From positions 1,426,001-1,490,000 of the forward strand of contig NZ_CP081864.1 of NCBI RefSeq assembly GCF_019797845.1: a stretch of 64,000 bases of DNA. Direction: 5' to 3'. The position numbers were made by a program, and so were the translations under genes. The stretch is from Symbiopectobacterium purcellii. Lineage in GTDB: Bacteria > Pseudomonadota > Gammaproteobacteria > Enterobacterales > Enterobacteriaceae. Numbering within the stretch: the first letter of the stretch is position 1; each line of letters opens with the position of its first letter. Under the pieces are notes generated by a model. The model was not told the origin of the DNA and made no database searches. It saw only the letters and a list, made by a program, of their open reading frames with translations. Of this stretch, positions 38,220-45,796 are shown one piece after another.

Positions 38220-39070
38220 GCGGGCGCGATGGCAGGCGTCTGAGTCGCTGGAAACCCTGGCTATTGCTGGCACCAACGCTGCTGGCTCTGACGATTTTTT
38301 TGCTGATCCCGCTGGCGAAAATGCTCGGTTATAGCCTGTTCGATCCGGGGCTTACCAGCAAACACTTTACGCGCATTGTACAGGAGCCGGTCTGGCTGCA
38401 AGTGCTGTGGATCACCCTGCGTACCTCGCTGCTGGTCACGCTGGTGACGCTGCTGCTGGGCTATCCGGTGGCTTGGGTGCTGTGCAAACTCCCTGCGCGC
38501 TTAGCCAGTATCGCGATTGTCATCATCATTATTCCCCATTTTACCAGCGTGTTGGTGCGCACTTATGCCTGGATGGTGCTGTTAGGCAGTGACGGGTTTG
38601 TCAATCAGGTGCTGCGCGCGCTGGGGCTTATCGATACGCCGCTCAAACTGATGTATACCCCGCTCGGCGTGCTAATCGGTATGACCTATATCTTGCTGCC
38701 TTATATTGTACTGGCGCTTTACAGCGTGATGCGCGGCATCGATCCGCAGCTGCTGCGGGTGGCATATAGCCTTGGCGCATCCCGCTTTCGGGCCTTTTGG
38801 CGCATTTTTTTACCGCTGTCACTGCCCGGCGTTGCCGCGGGTAGCCTGCTGGTGTTTATTTTGTCGATTGGCTTCTTTGTGACACCGGCGCTGATGGGCA
38901 GTCCGCGCGATACCATGATTGCCATGGTTATCGAAAATCAGTTGGAAGTCTATTTCAACTGGGGCTTCGCGTCGGCGCTATCTGCGTTGCTGCTGTTGTG
39001 CACCTTATTGCTGTTTTGGATCTATGTTCGGGTCGTGGGATTGGAACGACTGTTTGAGGCGAAAGGATGA
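38216..39070 (+). CDS. PotB-like ABC-transporter permease
   Basis: Encodes 284 residues from the ATG at 38216 (overlaps the ATPase stop); a longer reading from 38171 lies in the ATPase C-terminus. About six membrane helices and the EAA loop (LRVAYSLGASRFRAFWRIFLP) that docks on the ATPase. Overlaps the second permease gene by 4 bases. Confidence 0.9.
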   Translation: MSGRDGRRLSRWKPWLLLAPTLLALTIFLLIPLAKMLGYSLFDPGLTSKHFTRIVQEPVWLQVLWITLRTSLLVTLVTLLLGYPVAWVLCKLPARLASIAIVIIIIPHFTSVLVRTYAWMVLLGSDGFVNQVLRALGLIDTPLKLMYTPLGVLIGMTYILLPYIVLALYSVMRGIDPQLLRVAYSLGASRFRAFWRIFLPLSLPGVAAGSLLVFILSIGFFVTPALMGSPRDTMIAMVIENQLEVYFNWGFASALSALLLLCTLLLFWIYVRVVGLERLFEAKG

Positions 39071-39870
39071 ACGGAAACCGCCCCGGCTGGCTGCCGCTGC
39101 TGATCACGCTGTTGACCCTCGCTTTTTTGTTGGTCCCGATTGCGATGATCTTTCCTCTGGCGTTCAGCACCAATAGCTATTTGTCGTTTCCACCGCAGGG
39201 GTTTTCCTTGAAGTGGATGCGCGCGATTTTACAGGATTCACAGTGGCTACAGGCTATCGGCCTGTCGTTTACCATTGCGTTAATGTCTACGCTGTTAGCC
39301 ATGATTCTGGCGCTGTTTGCTGCTCTGGCGCTGGTGCGCTGTCGTTTTGTCGGCAAAACGCTGGTGTATGCGCTGATCGTGTTGCCGATGATTGTGCCCA
39401 ACGTGATTGTGGCGTTGACGCTGTTCTTCTTCTTCTCCGAGTTGGCGCTGTTTAATAGCTTCACCCGTATTGTTATCGGGCATGCCCTGATTGCATTGCC
39501 GATTGCCACCATTATTTTGTCTTCGACGCTGCAAGGTATGGATTATCGCTTGGAGCAGGCGGCAATGAGTCTCGGCGCCAGCCACTTCAACGTATTGCGA
39601 CGTATCACGCTGCCGCTCGCCGCACCGGGCATGTTCTCGGCCGCGATTTTCTCATTTCTCAGTTCATTTGATGAACTGCTTATTGCGCTGTTTCTTTCCG
39701 ATCACGGCAGCCAAACGCTGTCGGTGCGGATTTGGAACACGGTACAGTTTCAGCTCGATCCTTCTATTGCGGCCGTCAGCGTGCTGTCGATCGGCGTGAC
39801 AATAGTGACACTGGGGATTACGAGCGTGGTGAATAGAAAAAAAACGACATCAGGTAACCGTTATGAATGA
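39067..39870 (+). CDS. PotC-like ABC-transporter permease
   Basis: Encodes 267 residues with six helices and an EAA loop (EQAAMSLGASHFNVLRRI). Second half of the heterodimeric channel. Its end overlaps the start of the M24-family gene by 8 bases, so importer and hydrolase are translationally coupled. Strong indication that the hydrolase acts on the imported compound. Confidence 0.9.
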   Translation: MNGNRPGWLPLLITLLTLAFLLVPIAMIFPLAFSTNSYLSFPPQGFSLKWMRAILQDSQWLQAIGLSFTIALMSTLLAMILALFAALALVRCRFVGKTLVYALIVLPMIVPNVIVALTLFFFFSELALFNSFTRIVIGHALIALPIATIILSSTLQGMDYRLEQAAMSLGASHFNVLRRITLPLAAPGMFSAAIFSFLSSFDELLIALFLSDHGSQTLSVRIWNTVQFQLDPSIAAVSVLSIGVTIVTLGITSVVNRKKTTSGNRYE

Positions 39871-40999
39871 AAGTTGGCTTTTCCCGCTCCACGAGTATCA
39901 GCAGCGCGTCGCAAAGATCCGCGCCTATATGCAAGAAAGGGATATATCCCTATTGCTGATTGACCAGACTGAATTCCTGTTTTACCTCACGGTATTTGGC
40001 ATTTCCGAAAACATGTACCGCGCCTGCCTGTTGCCGTTAACGGGCGACCCGGTGATGGTATTTCGCGCCATGGACCAGCGTGCGTTCAGTGAAAACAGCT
40101 GGATTTCCGACATCGTGACGTTTCATGACTGGCAGGATCCGTTAGCGATATTGGCCGATACGGTGCGTGCTCGCGGCTGGGAAAGTGCGACGCTCGGCAT
40201 CGATTTCGATTCTTACTGCATGACCATCAACCGCTTCCAGCGCTTGCAGGCGATGTTGCCACAGATTCAGGTAAAAGATTTCTCCGGTGTGCTTAAACAA
40301 TTGCGTACCCGCAAAATCCCGCAGGAAATCGAGTGCATCAAACAATCTGCAGCGGCCAACGATCAGGCGATTCGTGAAGTGGTTACCGAAATGGGGGTGG
40401 GTAAGACGGAGCGTCAGGCGGCGGAGATTATCCACCGAGTCCTGATTCGCCACGGGATGGACTCCAACCGCTGCGGCATTGTCACGACGGGCGGTGGCAA
40501 CAGTTTTCTGCATGCCAATATGCAGGAACGGCCGCTGGAACAGGGAGATATCCTGCATCTTGAAGTGGTCTCCTTCAAACGCGGCTACAGCTCCAAGATC
40601 ATGCGATCGGTGATTATCGGTACGGCGTCAGCAGCACAGCAAGAGATAGCTCAGCAACTGATCGCCATCCAGGATAAACAGCTTGCGGCCATGAAGCCTG
40701 GCGCAGTGGCTAAAGACATTGATGCGCTGGCGCGTAACGCGGTGCTAAAAGCGGGGCTGCGTCAGGATTACGCCAGCATTACCGGATACACGCTCGGCTA
40801 TTATCCGAAGACGACGCCGCGCACCAGCGATTTTAGCCACGTGTTTTTGCCCACGTCTGAGTGGCAGTTGGAAGCGGGCATGGTGTTTCACATGTACTTG
40901 TATGCGGCGGGTCTCGCCATCAGCGAAACGGTGCTGGTAACGGAAAATGGCTGTGAGCGTTTGACGAAGATTCCACGCCAGTTGTTTACGACCGCATAA
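39863..40999 (+). CDS. M24-family (creatinase/ectoine-hydrolase-like) pita-bread protein lacking metal ligands
   Basis: Encodes 378 residues: a creatinase N-terminal domain (1-150) and a pita-bread M24 domain (160-370). In metallo-peptidases of this fold the ligands sit in DxG, SDxTR, GH, TIEPG and ED motifs. Here the first reads LHLEV (E234), the second YSSKIMR (K245), and the IEPG strand reads FHMYLY (residues 342-347); only the last glutamate (SETVLVT, E355) is kept. Metal-dependent aminopeptidase activity is therefore unlikely. The pattern, including FHM, fits metal-independent C-N hydrolases of this fold such as creatinase and ectoine hydrolase. Coupled to a PotABCD-like importer, it probably opens an imported amide or cyclic amidine. 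Substrate unknown. Confidence 0.82.
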   Translation: MNESWLFPLHEYQQRVAKIRAYMQERDISLLLIDQTEFLFYLTVFGISENMYRACLLPLTGDPVMVFRAMDQRAFSENSWISDIVTFHDWQDPLAILADTVRARGWESATLGIDFDSYCMTINRFQRLQAMLPQIQVKDFSGVLKQLRTRKIPQEIECIKQSAAANDQAIREVVTEMGVGKTERQAAEIIHRVLIRHGMDSNRCGIVTTGGGNSFLHANMQERPLEQGDILHLEVVSFKRGYSSKIMRSVIIGTASAAQQEIAQQLIAIQDKQLAAMKPGAVAKDIDALARNAVLKAGLRQDYASITGYTLGYYPKTTPRTSDFSHVFLPTSEWQLEAGMVFHMYLYAAGLAISETVLVTENGCERLTKIPRQLFTTA

Positions 41000-41058
41000 C
41001 GGGGAACAAGGCGGTTGGCTGTGCGCCGCGCCGCCTTGCCTTCAGATCGTCGTAACGC

Positions 41059-42060
41059 CTATTTTCGCGCTATCAATACAGTCAGTGGCGACATCGGAAA
41101 CGGTTGATGTCGCCGTGTTTCTACCCGGCTGAAACCGGCATCGCCTAGCAATGATGCCAATTCGCCTTCTCGCGTTACCCGACGTCCGCGCAGCATCAAC
41201 GGCAGATAGAAAGGCAATACTGGCGCGGCATCCTCCTGGTTGGGCGATATCTCTGCGTGCACTGCGACTAACACGCCGCCCGGCGTCAACGCATTGAACA
41301 GTTGTGCAAGACAGGTGCTGATATCCTCGACAAAGTGCAGAAAGGACGAGCACCAGATGATATCAGCATAGCCAGTAGCAAACGGTTGAGTGTTAAAATC
41401 GCCGCTGGCAGTGCTTAAACGTGAGTGTAGGCCGGCGGCAATGATATTCTCTTGCGCTACGGCGGCGGTTTGTGGCAAATCGAACACTACCCCTTGCAGC
41501 GTGGGATGGCGCTGTGTCAGGCCGATGGCAATCATGCCTGGACCACCGCCCACATCCAGCAACGTTTTGGCCTGCGGGAACTCGGGCAATGCACTCACGA
41601 TGTCGCAGGCACGATCGACCGTTAGCGCGCGTTGCTCCTGGGCAATTTGTTTTTGTGCTGCCTGCGCCCAACCGGCATCCATGCGAGCGGCGGGAGGCGG
41701 TGTACCGGGTGTTTGCTGCATGAGCGCGGCGAGTTGCTGCCCGACCTCACGCAGCGACTGATAGCGAAAACGCCAGCTATCGCCAATATAGCGTGCGCCG
41801 GTTTGGCACAGATAGGCTTGCATCTCCGCGCTGGTTTGATAGCCTGCCGCGTCGCGCGTCAGCAGTTTCATGCTCCACAGCAGTTCCAACAGCGCTGCGG
41901 CTTGCTGTGGTTCCCACTGTTGGTGCAGTGCGAACTGCTCAACCGTTGAAGGCTGTGCCAGTTGCTCGAACAGTGCGCTATCCAGGGCCAGTCGAACCGC
42001 CTCTGTTTTAATGCTGCTGGCGGTCAGTGTCCATAAATCGGTCAACGTGGTAGGGAACAT
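41059..42060 (-). CDS. SAM-dependent O-methyltransferase-like protein
   Basis: Encodes 333 residues of the plant-type/acetylserotonin O-methyltransferase architecture. An N-terminal winged-helix dimerisation domain (1-95, with LDSALFEQLAQP) is followed by a Rossmann SAM domain with motif I TLLDVGGGPGMIAIGL (about residue 165) and the acidic VVFDLPQT. The catalytic base region near residue 235 reads WCSSFLHFVED, where a histidine aligns with the general base. Strong ribosome-binding site AAGGAG 6 bases before the ATG. Divergent from a PchR-like regulator across a Fur-box-like site, so iron-regulated secondary metabolism is plausible. Substrate unknown. Confidence 0.82.
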   Translation of the reverse strand: MFPTTLTDLWTLTASSIKTEAVRLALDSALFEQLAQPSTVEQFALHQQWEPQQAAALLELLWSMKLLTRDAAGYQTSAEMQAYLCQTGARYIGDSWRFRYQSLREVGQQLAALMQQTPGTPPPAARMDAGWAQAAQKQIAQEQRALTVDRACDIVSALPEFPQAKTLLDVGGGPGMIAIGLTQRHPTLQGVVFDLPQTAAVAQENIIAAGLHSRLSTASGDFNTQPFATGYADIIWCSSFLHFVEDISTCLAQLFNALTPGGVLVAVHAEISPNQEDAAPVLPFYLPLMLRGRRVTREGELASLLGDAGFSRVETRRHQPFPMSPLTVLIARK

Positions 42061-42148
42061 GGTGGCTCCTTGCAGGCAGTGTTGCGGCGTTAATCACGTC
42101 GCGTGGGTTAACGTGGGCGTTGCCGCCGGGGATAGCCTTATGTTATCT

Positions 42149-42167
42149 ATAAATGAGAATTATTATT
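42149..42167. promoter_or_regulatory. Fur-box-like operator between methyltransferase and AraC genes
   Basis: ATAAATGAGAATTATTATT matches 13 of 19 positions of the classical Fur consensus, with the core ATGAxAATxATTAT nearly complete. It lies between two divergent starts (42060 and 42224), where repression by Fur-Fe would act on both. Confidence 0.7.
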
Positions 42168-42223
42168 GTCTTGGTTTGTCTGCGTGACGGCGGTTTTTCT
42201 CTGAGGATAGGAAGAGAAAGAAA

Positions 42224-43135
42224 ATGGGAGCAGGGCGAGGTTCATCAACGCTGCGTGTGATGCCGCGTATGGTATTGCGCGAGGGTAACCGCCGCCAGTT
42301 ACCGGATCAATTTGGTCAGTGCTGGTCACAATCGGATGCGCTTGCTGATGGGTTGACGCTGGTGACCTCCTCCTATCAACCGCTGAAACCACTGGTGGAG
42401 GAAGCTGAAACCGCCCACTCTCAGCCCGTGTTGGTGATGACCTTTGGTTTGAACGGCGAGTCGAACTACAGCGAAAAGCGGGGCGCCAGCATGACGTTCC
42501 GCCAACAGCATGTCACCATCGCCAGTTTTCATCACAGCTTGGGCGAACGTTATTATCCGGAACGACAAAAAGTGGACCAGTTGCGCCTGTTGGTGAGCGA
42601 ATCGATGCTGGAGCGCTACATTGGCGGGGCGGCAACAGAGCGGCTGTTTGGTGATTATCGGCTGCGGCAGCATGCCTGCAGTCGGTTGGCCCCTGTCGCG
42701 CAACAACACCTGTATGCACTGCAACAGGCACAGGGTGACATGCTCTCCATGCACATCCATGCCTTGAATCTGCTGGCAGCACACCGTTATTTGTTTGAAG
42801 AGACACGGGAGTCGGCCCGCTTACACCCTCAGGATGTGGTCGCGGTGGAGCGCGCCCGCGATTGGATGGTGTCGCACCTGAGTGAAACGCTCTCTCTCGG
42901 CGCGCTGGCATTGGTGGCTGGACTAAGCGAATACAAGCTCAAGCTGGCGTTTCATCGCCATTTCAACACCACGCCGGGGCAGATGTTGTTGCAATTGCGC
43001 ATGGAAGAGGCGCACCGTTTGTTGGAGCAAGGCTTACAGGTTGCGCAAGTGGCCTGGCGGGTGGGATACCGTCACGCCAACAATTTTAGCGTGGCATTTT
43101 GGCGTTATTATGGGCGCTACCCGAAATCCATTTAA
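42224..43135 (+). CDS. AraC-family regulator, PchR-like (siderophore type)
   Basis: Encodes 303 residues. The C-terminal AraC domain has two helix-turn-helix motifs (about 215-300; SLGALALVAGLSEYKLKLAF and VAQVAWRVGYRHANNFSVAF). The N-terminal half matches the PchR/YbtA-type sensor pattern. Such regulators bind a ferric siderophore and activate uptake or synthesis genes. Ribosome-binding site AGGAAGAG before the ATG. No TonB receptor or siderophore synthase is in the window, so the regulated target, apart from the divergent methyltransferase, must be elsewhere. Confidence 0.85.
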   Translation: MGAGRGSSTLRVMPRMVLREGNRRQLPDQFGQCWSQSDALADGLTLVTSSYQPLKPLVEEAETAHSQPVLVMTFGLNGESNYSEKRGASMTFRQQHVTIASFHHSLGERYYPERQKVDQLRLLVSESMLERYIGGAATERLFGDYRLRQHACSRLAPVAQQHLYALQQAQGDMLSMHIHALNLLAAHRYLFEETRESARLHPQDVVAVERARDWMVSHLSETLSLGALALVAGLSEYKLKLAFHRHFNTTPGQMLLQLRMEEAHRLLEQGLQVAQVAWRVGYRHANNFSVAFWRYYGRYPKSI

Positions 43136-43206
43136 CCCCGTGTGAATGCCGTGACAGCTTGACTGCCACGGCTGGGGGATTAGGGTTCATTCTTCTTTGG
43201 TAGTTA

Positions 43207-43944
43207 TCAACTCAGAAACTCAACTTCGCCACCAACCAAGTGGTACATACTGCCGACGATCTTGATTTTGCCCTCTTGTTCCAGCTTTTTCAGAATCGGG
43301 CTGTGTTCACGAATGTGTTCGACGGTGAGCGCCACATTGGTTTTCGCTACCGCATCGACAAACGCCATGTTTTTGCCTGTGCGATCACCCTCATAGGCGG
43401 TCTTCTCGACGGCTGGTTTAATCTTGTTCAGCAACCCGGTCAAGTTGCCCAACTCGACATTGTCTATCGCACCCGCCACGGCACCACAGGCGGTATGGCC
43501 CATCACCAGCACCACTTTGGCTCCCGCCGCCGCACACGCGAACTCCATACTGCCCAGAATGTCTTCATTCTGCACGTTGCCTGCCACGCGCGCGTTAAAC
43601 GTCTCGCCAATGCCCGTATCCAGCAAAATTTCAGCGGGAGCACGTGAGTCGATACAACTTAAAATCACCGCAGCGGGGAACTGGCCCTCCTGGCTGCTGA
43701 TTTTTTGCGCCACGAAGTCATGCTGTTGCATTTTCCCTTCCCGAAAGCGCGTATTGCCCGCTTTAAAGCTTTTGATGACATCGTCGGGCGTCATGCTGTC
43801 ACGCTGTGCTTTAGTCAACGAGGCGGCATAGGTCACGTGGGGAACCGTAAACCCACTGATACCAGTGAGTGCCAGCACGGAGAGGGCGGCAGTGCGCTTA
43901 ATCACAGCACGGCGCGATGGTTCGGGAGCGTCGAACGTATTCAT
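43207..43944 (-). CDS. Beta-carbonic anhydrase with Tat signal (periplasmic)
   Basis: Encodes 245 residues. The N-terminus has twin-arginine SRRAVIK (residues 10-16), a hydrophobic core (LSVLALTGISGF) and a cleavage site near HVTYAAS at about 41-42. The mature enzyme has zinc ligands C97, D99, H150 and C153 (VILSCIDSR and VMGHTACGA), typical of beta-carbonic anhydrases. Hydrates CO2 in the periplasm. Most enteric beta enzymes (Can, CynT) are cytosolic, so export is the notable point. Monocistronic; the upstream region 43945-44197 carries its promoter, with no clear operator. Confidence 0.93.
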   Translation of the reverse strand: MNTFDAPEPSRRAVIKRTAALSVLALTGISGFTVPHVTYAASLTKAQRDSMTPDDVIKSFKAGNTRFREGKMQQHDFVAQKISSQEGQFPAAVILSCIDSRAPAEILLDTGIGETFNARVAGNVQNEDILGSMEFACAAAGAKVVLVMGHTACGAVAGAIDNVELGNLTGLLNKIKPAVEKTAYEGDRTGKNMAFVDAVAKTNVALTVEHIREHSPILKKLEQEGKIKIVGSMYHLVGGEVEFLS

Positions 43945-44197
43945 AATAATACCTCATTGTTATTGTGGGTATGGCGACGCCACCGCCTGGTGCAGGACGT
44001 CAATGACACGCCAGCTACGTGATAGGTAGCGGTGCTAATAATGGCTGTTGGTAATCAATTGCGGTAAGTGTAGTTGCGCTACAGGTAGGGTTGTGGCTGG
44101 TGGGGGAGCATAACGTCACTGTGCAGCCAGTGTTTTTGGTTTTTTTGATTGTAAAACAATGGGTTTTTTGTGTTTTTGCTGTTTATGTCCGGCAATT

Positions 44198-44245
44198 CTG
44201 ATTGCCCTTTGTCGGGCCCGGTAGGGCCCGACAAAGGGCAATCAG
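44198..44245. repeat. Perfect 22-bp inverted repeat at the end of amn
   Basis: Arms of 22 bases (44198-44219 and 44224-44245) are perfectly complementary around a GGTA centre; the arm starts CTGATTGCCC and ends GTCGGGCCC. The right arm covers the amn stop codon (44242-44244). A stable hairpin would form in the amn mRNA at and after the stop. No T run follows on the amn strand, so it may block 3' exonucleases or terminate with Rho help. Confidence 0.85.
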
Positions 44246-45585
44246 CGAAACGGTGGCTCGTTAAACGTACGAAGTTTACGTGAATGCAGATGGTCGCCTT
44301 CTGCGCGTAACAGGTCCATGGCGCAAATACCGATTTGCAGATGCTCGGAGATGGCACCTTCATAAAAACGGTTGGCCTGACCGGGCAGTTTTATTTCACC
44401 GTGTAGCGGTTTGTCTGAAACGCACAGCAGGGTGCCGTAAGGCACGCGGAACCGATAGCCTTGCGCCGCAATCGTCGCACTTTCCATGTCCACGGCCACG
44501 GCGCGGCTCAGGTTGAAACGCAGGGCTGAGACGGAGTAGCGTAGTTCCCAATTACGGTCGTCCGTGGTCACTACCGTGCCGGTACGTAGCCGCTGCTTTA
44601 CCGCTTCGCCAGCCATACCGCTCACCATTTTGGTGGCGTCATACAACGCGCGCTGCACCTCGGCGATGCTTGGAATGGGGATATCCGGCGGGAGCACGGC
44701 AAGATGGTCACAGATGGTTTTGGCGTTAGACGGCCCAACGCCAATATTGATGAGGGTGATCCCCGGTCCTTGTTTGGCAATCAGGTGATAAGCCGGCATC
44801 TGATGTTTCTTCCAGGCAACATCGGAAACGCACGCTTCGGCGGTCGCGTCTTTGCCGGTGAGGAGGATACCGCCTGCTGCCGCGAGTGCCTCGTAAGGGC
44901 TGTCAGGATTGGCGATTTGTTCACAGGCCCAACTCACAAACTCATCCACGTAGCGCGTGTAGTTGGTGAACAGAATATAAGGCTGAAAATGTTCGATGGC
45001 GGTGCCCGTGTAATGGCGCAATCGTGCCAGAGAGAAATCGGTACGCAAGGCATCAAAATGTGAAAGCGGGAAGCGGGTATCGGTAGCGTGAAACAGACCA
45101 TCTGCGGTTTCATCACCAATTTGAGCCAGTTCCGTAGTGGGAAAGTGCTGCGAAATCCCGGCGGACATCGAGCGTTCCAGTGCTAAATCAGAGCCGTCAA
45201 TCACATAAGGAAAGGGAATTTCCTGCTGCGACGGGGATACCTCAATGTGTGCGCCGTACTCTTCGACCAGTAAGGTCAGTTGCTCAGACAGATAGCGGCG
45301 AAACAGCGCAGGTTGCGTGACCGTAGTGCTGTAACTTCCGCTATGGGTAAAACGTCCATAGGCGCGGGTGCGGCTTTTACCTTGCTGTACGCCATCCCAA
45401 CTGACGCGTAATTCCGGGTAGACAAACAACCCATTGCGGCGTGCTTGTGCATCGGGCAAGGAGCCATCTGTTACGTAGGCTTTTATGGCTGCGCGTAAGG
45501 CGTTAACCGCCTCGTTATACTGCGAACTCAGTAAATCCAGCGCTTGTGCGGCCGTGAGGCGGGCAGGGGAACCACAATGCGTCAT
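44242..45585 (-). CDS. amn: AMP nucleosidase with an internal in-frame deletion
   Basis: AMP nucleosidase hydrolyses AMP to adenine and ribose-5-phosphate. E. coli Amn has 484 residues; this one has 447. Alignment by eye is close throughout, except where the sequence runs directly from ICDHLAVL (residue 298) into PPDIPIPSIAEV. In the E. coli protein these are separated by about 39 residues containing the GHCGGLRESQ loop of the nucleoside-phosphorylase-like domain. The sequences on either side of the missing block (AVLRPD and AVLPPD) are alike, so recombination between short repeats could have removed it in frame. The lost loop lines the active site, so the product is probably inactive. Start and C-terminus (NEPPFR) are normal. 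Confidence 0.88.
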   Translation of the reverse strand: MTHCGSPARLTAAQALDLLSSQYNEAVNALRAAIKAYVTDGSLPDAQARRNGLFVYPELRVSWDGVQQGKSRTRAYGRFTHSGSYSTTVTQPALFRRYLSEQLTLLVEEYGAHIEVSPSQQEIPFPYVIDGSDLALERSMSAGISQHFPTTELAQIGDETADGLFHATDTRFPLSHFDALRTDFSLARLRHYTGTAIEHFQPYILFTNYTRYVDEFVSWACEQIANPDSPYEALAAAGGILLTGKDATAEACVSDVAWKKHQMPAYHLIAKQGPGITLINIGVGPSNAKTICDHLAVLPPDIPIPSIAEVQRALYDATKMVSGMAGEAVKQRLRTGTVVTTDDRNWELRYSVSALRFNLSRAVAVDMESATIAAQGYRFRVPYGTLLCVSDKPLHGEIKLPGQANRFYEGAISEHLQIGICAMDLLRAEGDHLHSRKLRTFNEPPFR

Positions 45586-45745
45586 CGTTCTTCCATCCTT
45601 TTTGGGTTATCTCCCGCAATGTCATTGCGGCGGTTACACCCAGCATAGATCAGCCACGTGACGAAACGTATATCCATTGTTCTGTTTGATGAGGCTTTGA
45701 ACAATATCTCGGTACTACGCCCGGGAAAACTGCGCTTGATTGGAG

Positions 45746-45778
45746 AAAGAAAAAAGGCGCACAGAAAACTGTGCGCCT
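45746..45778 (-). terminator. Rho-independent terminator of the GH31-MFS operon
   Basis: On the minus strand AGGCGCACAG (45778-45769) pairs with CTGTGCGCCT (45764-45755) over 10 bp with an AAAA-complement loop, followed by a T-rich tract (TTTTTCTTTC). It lies 19 bases after the GH31 stop. Confidence 0.9.
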
Positions 45779-45796
45779 GAGGTCTATGGGGGGTGG

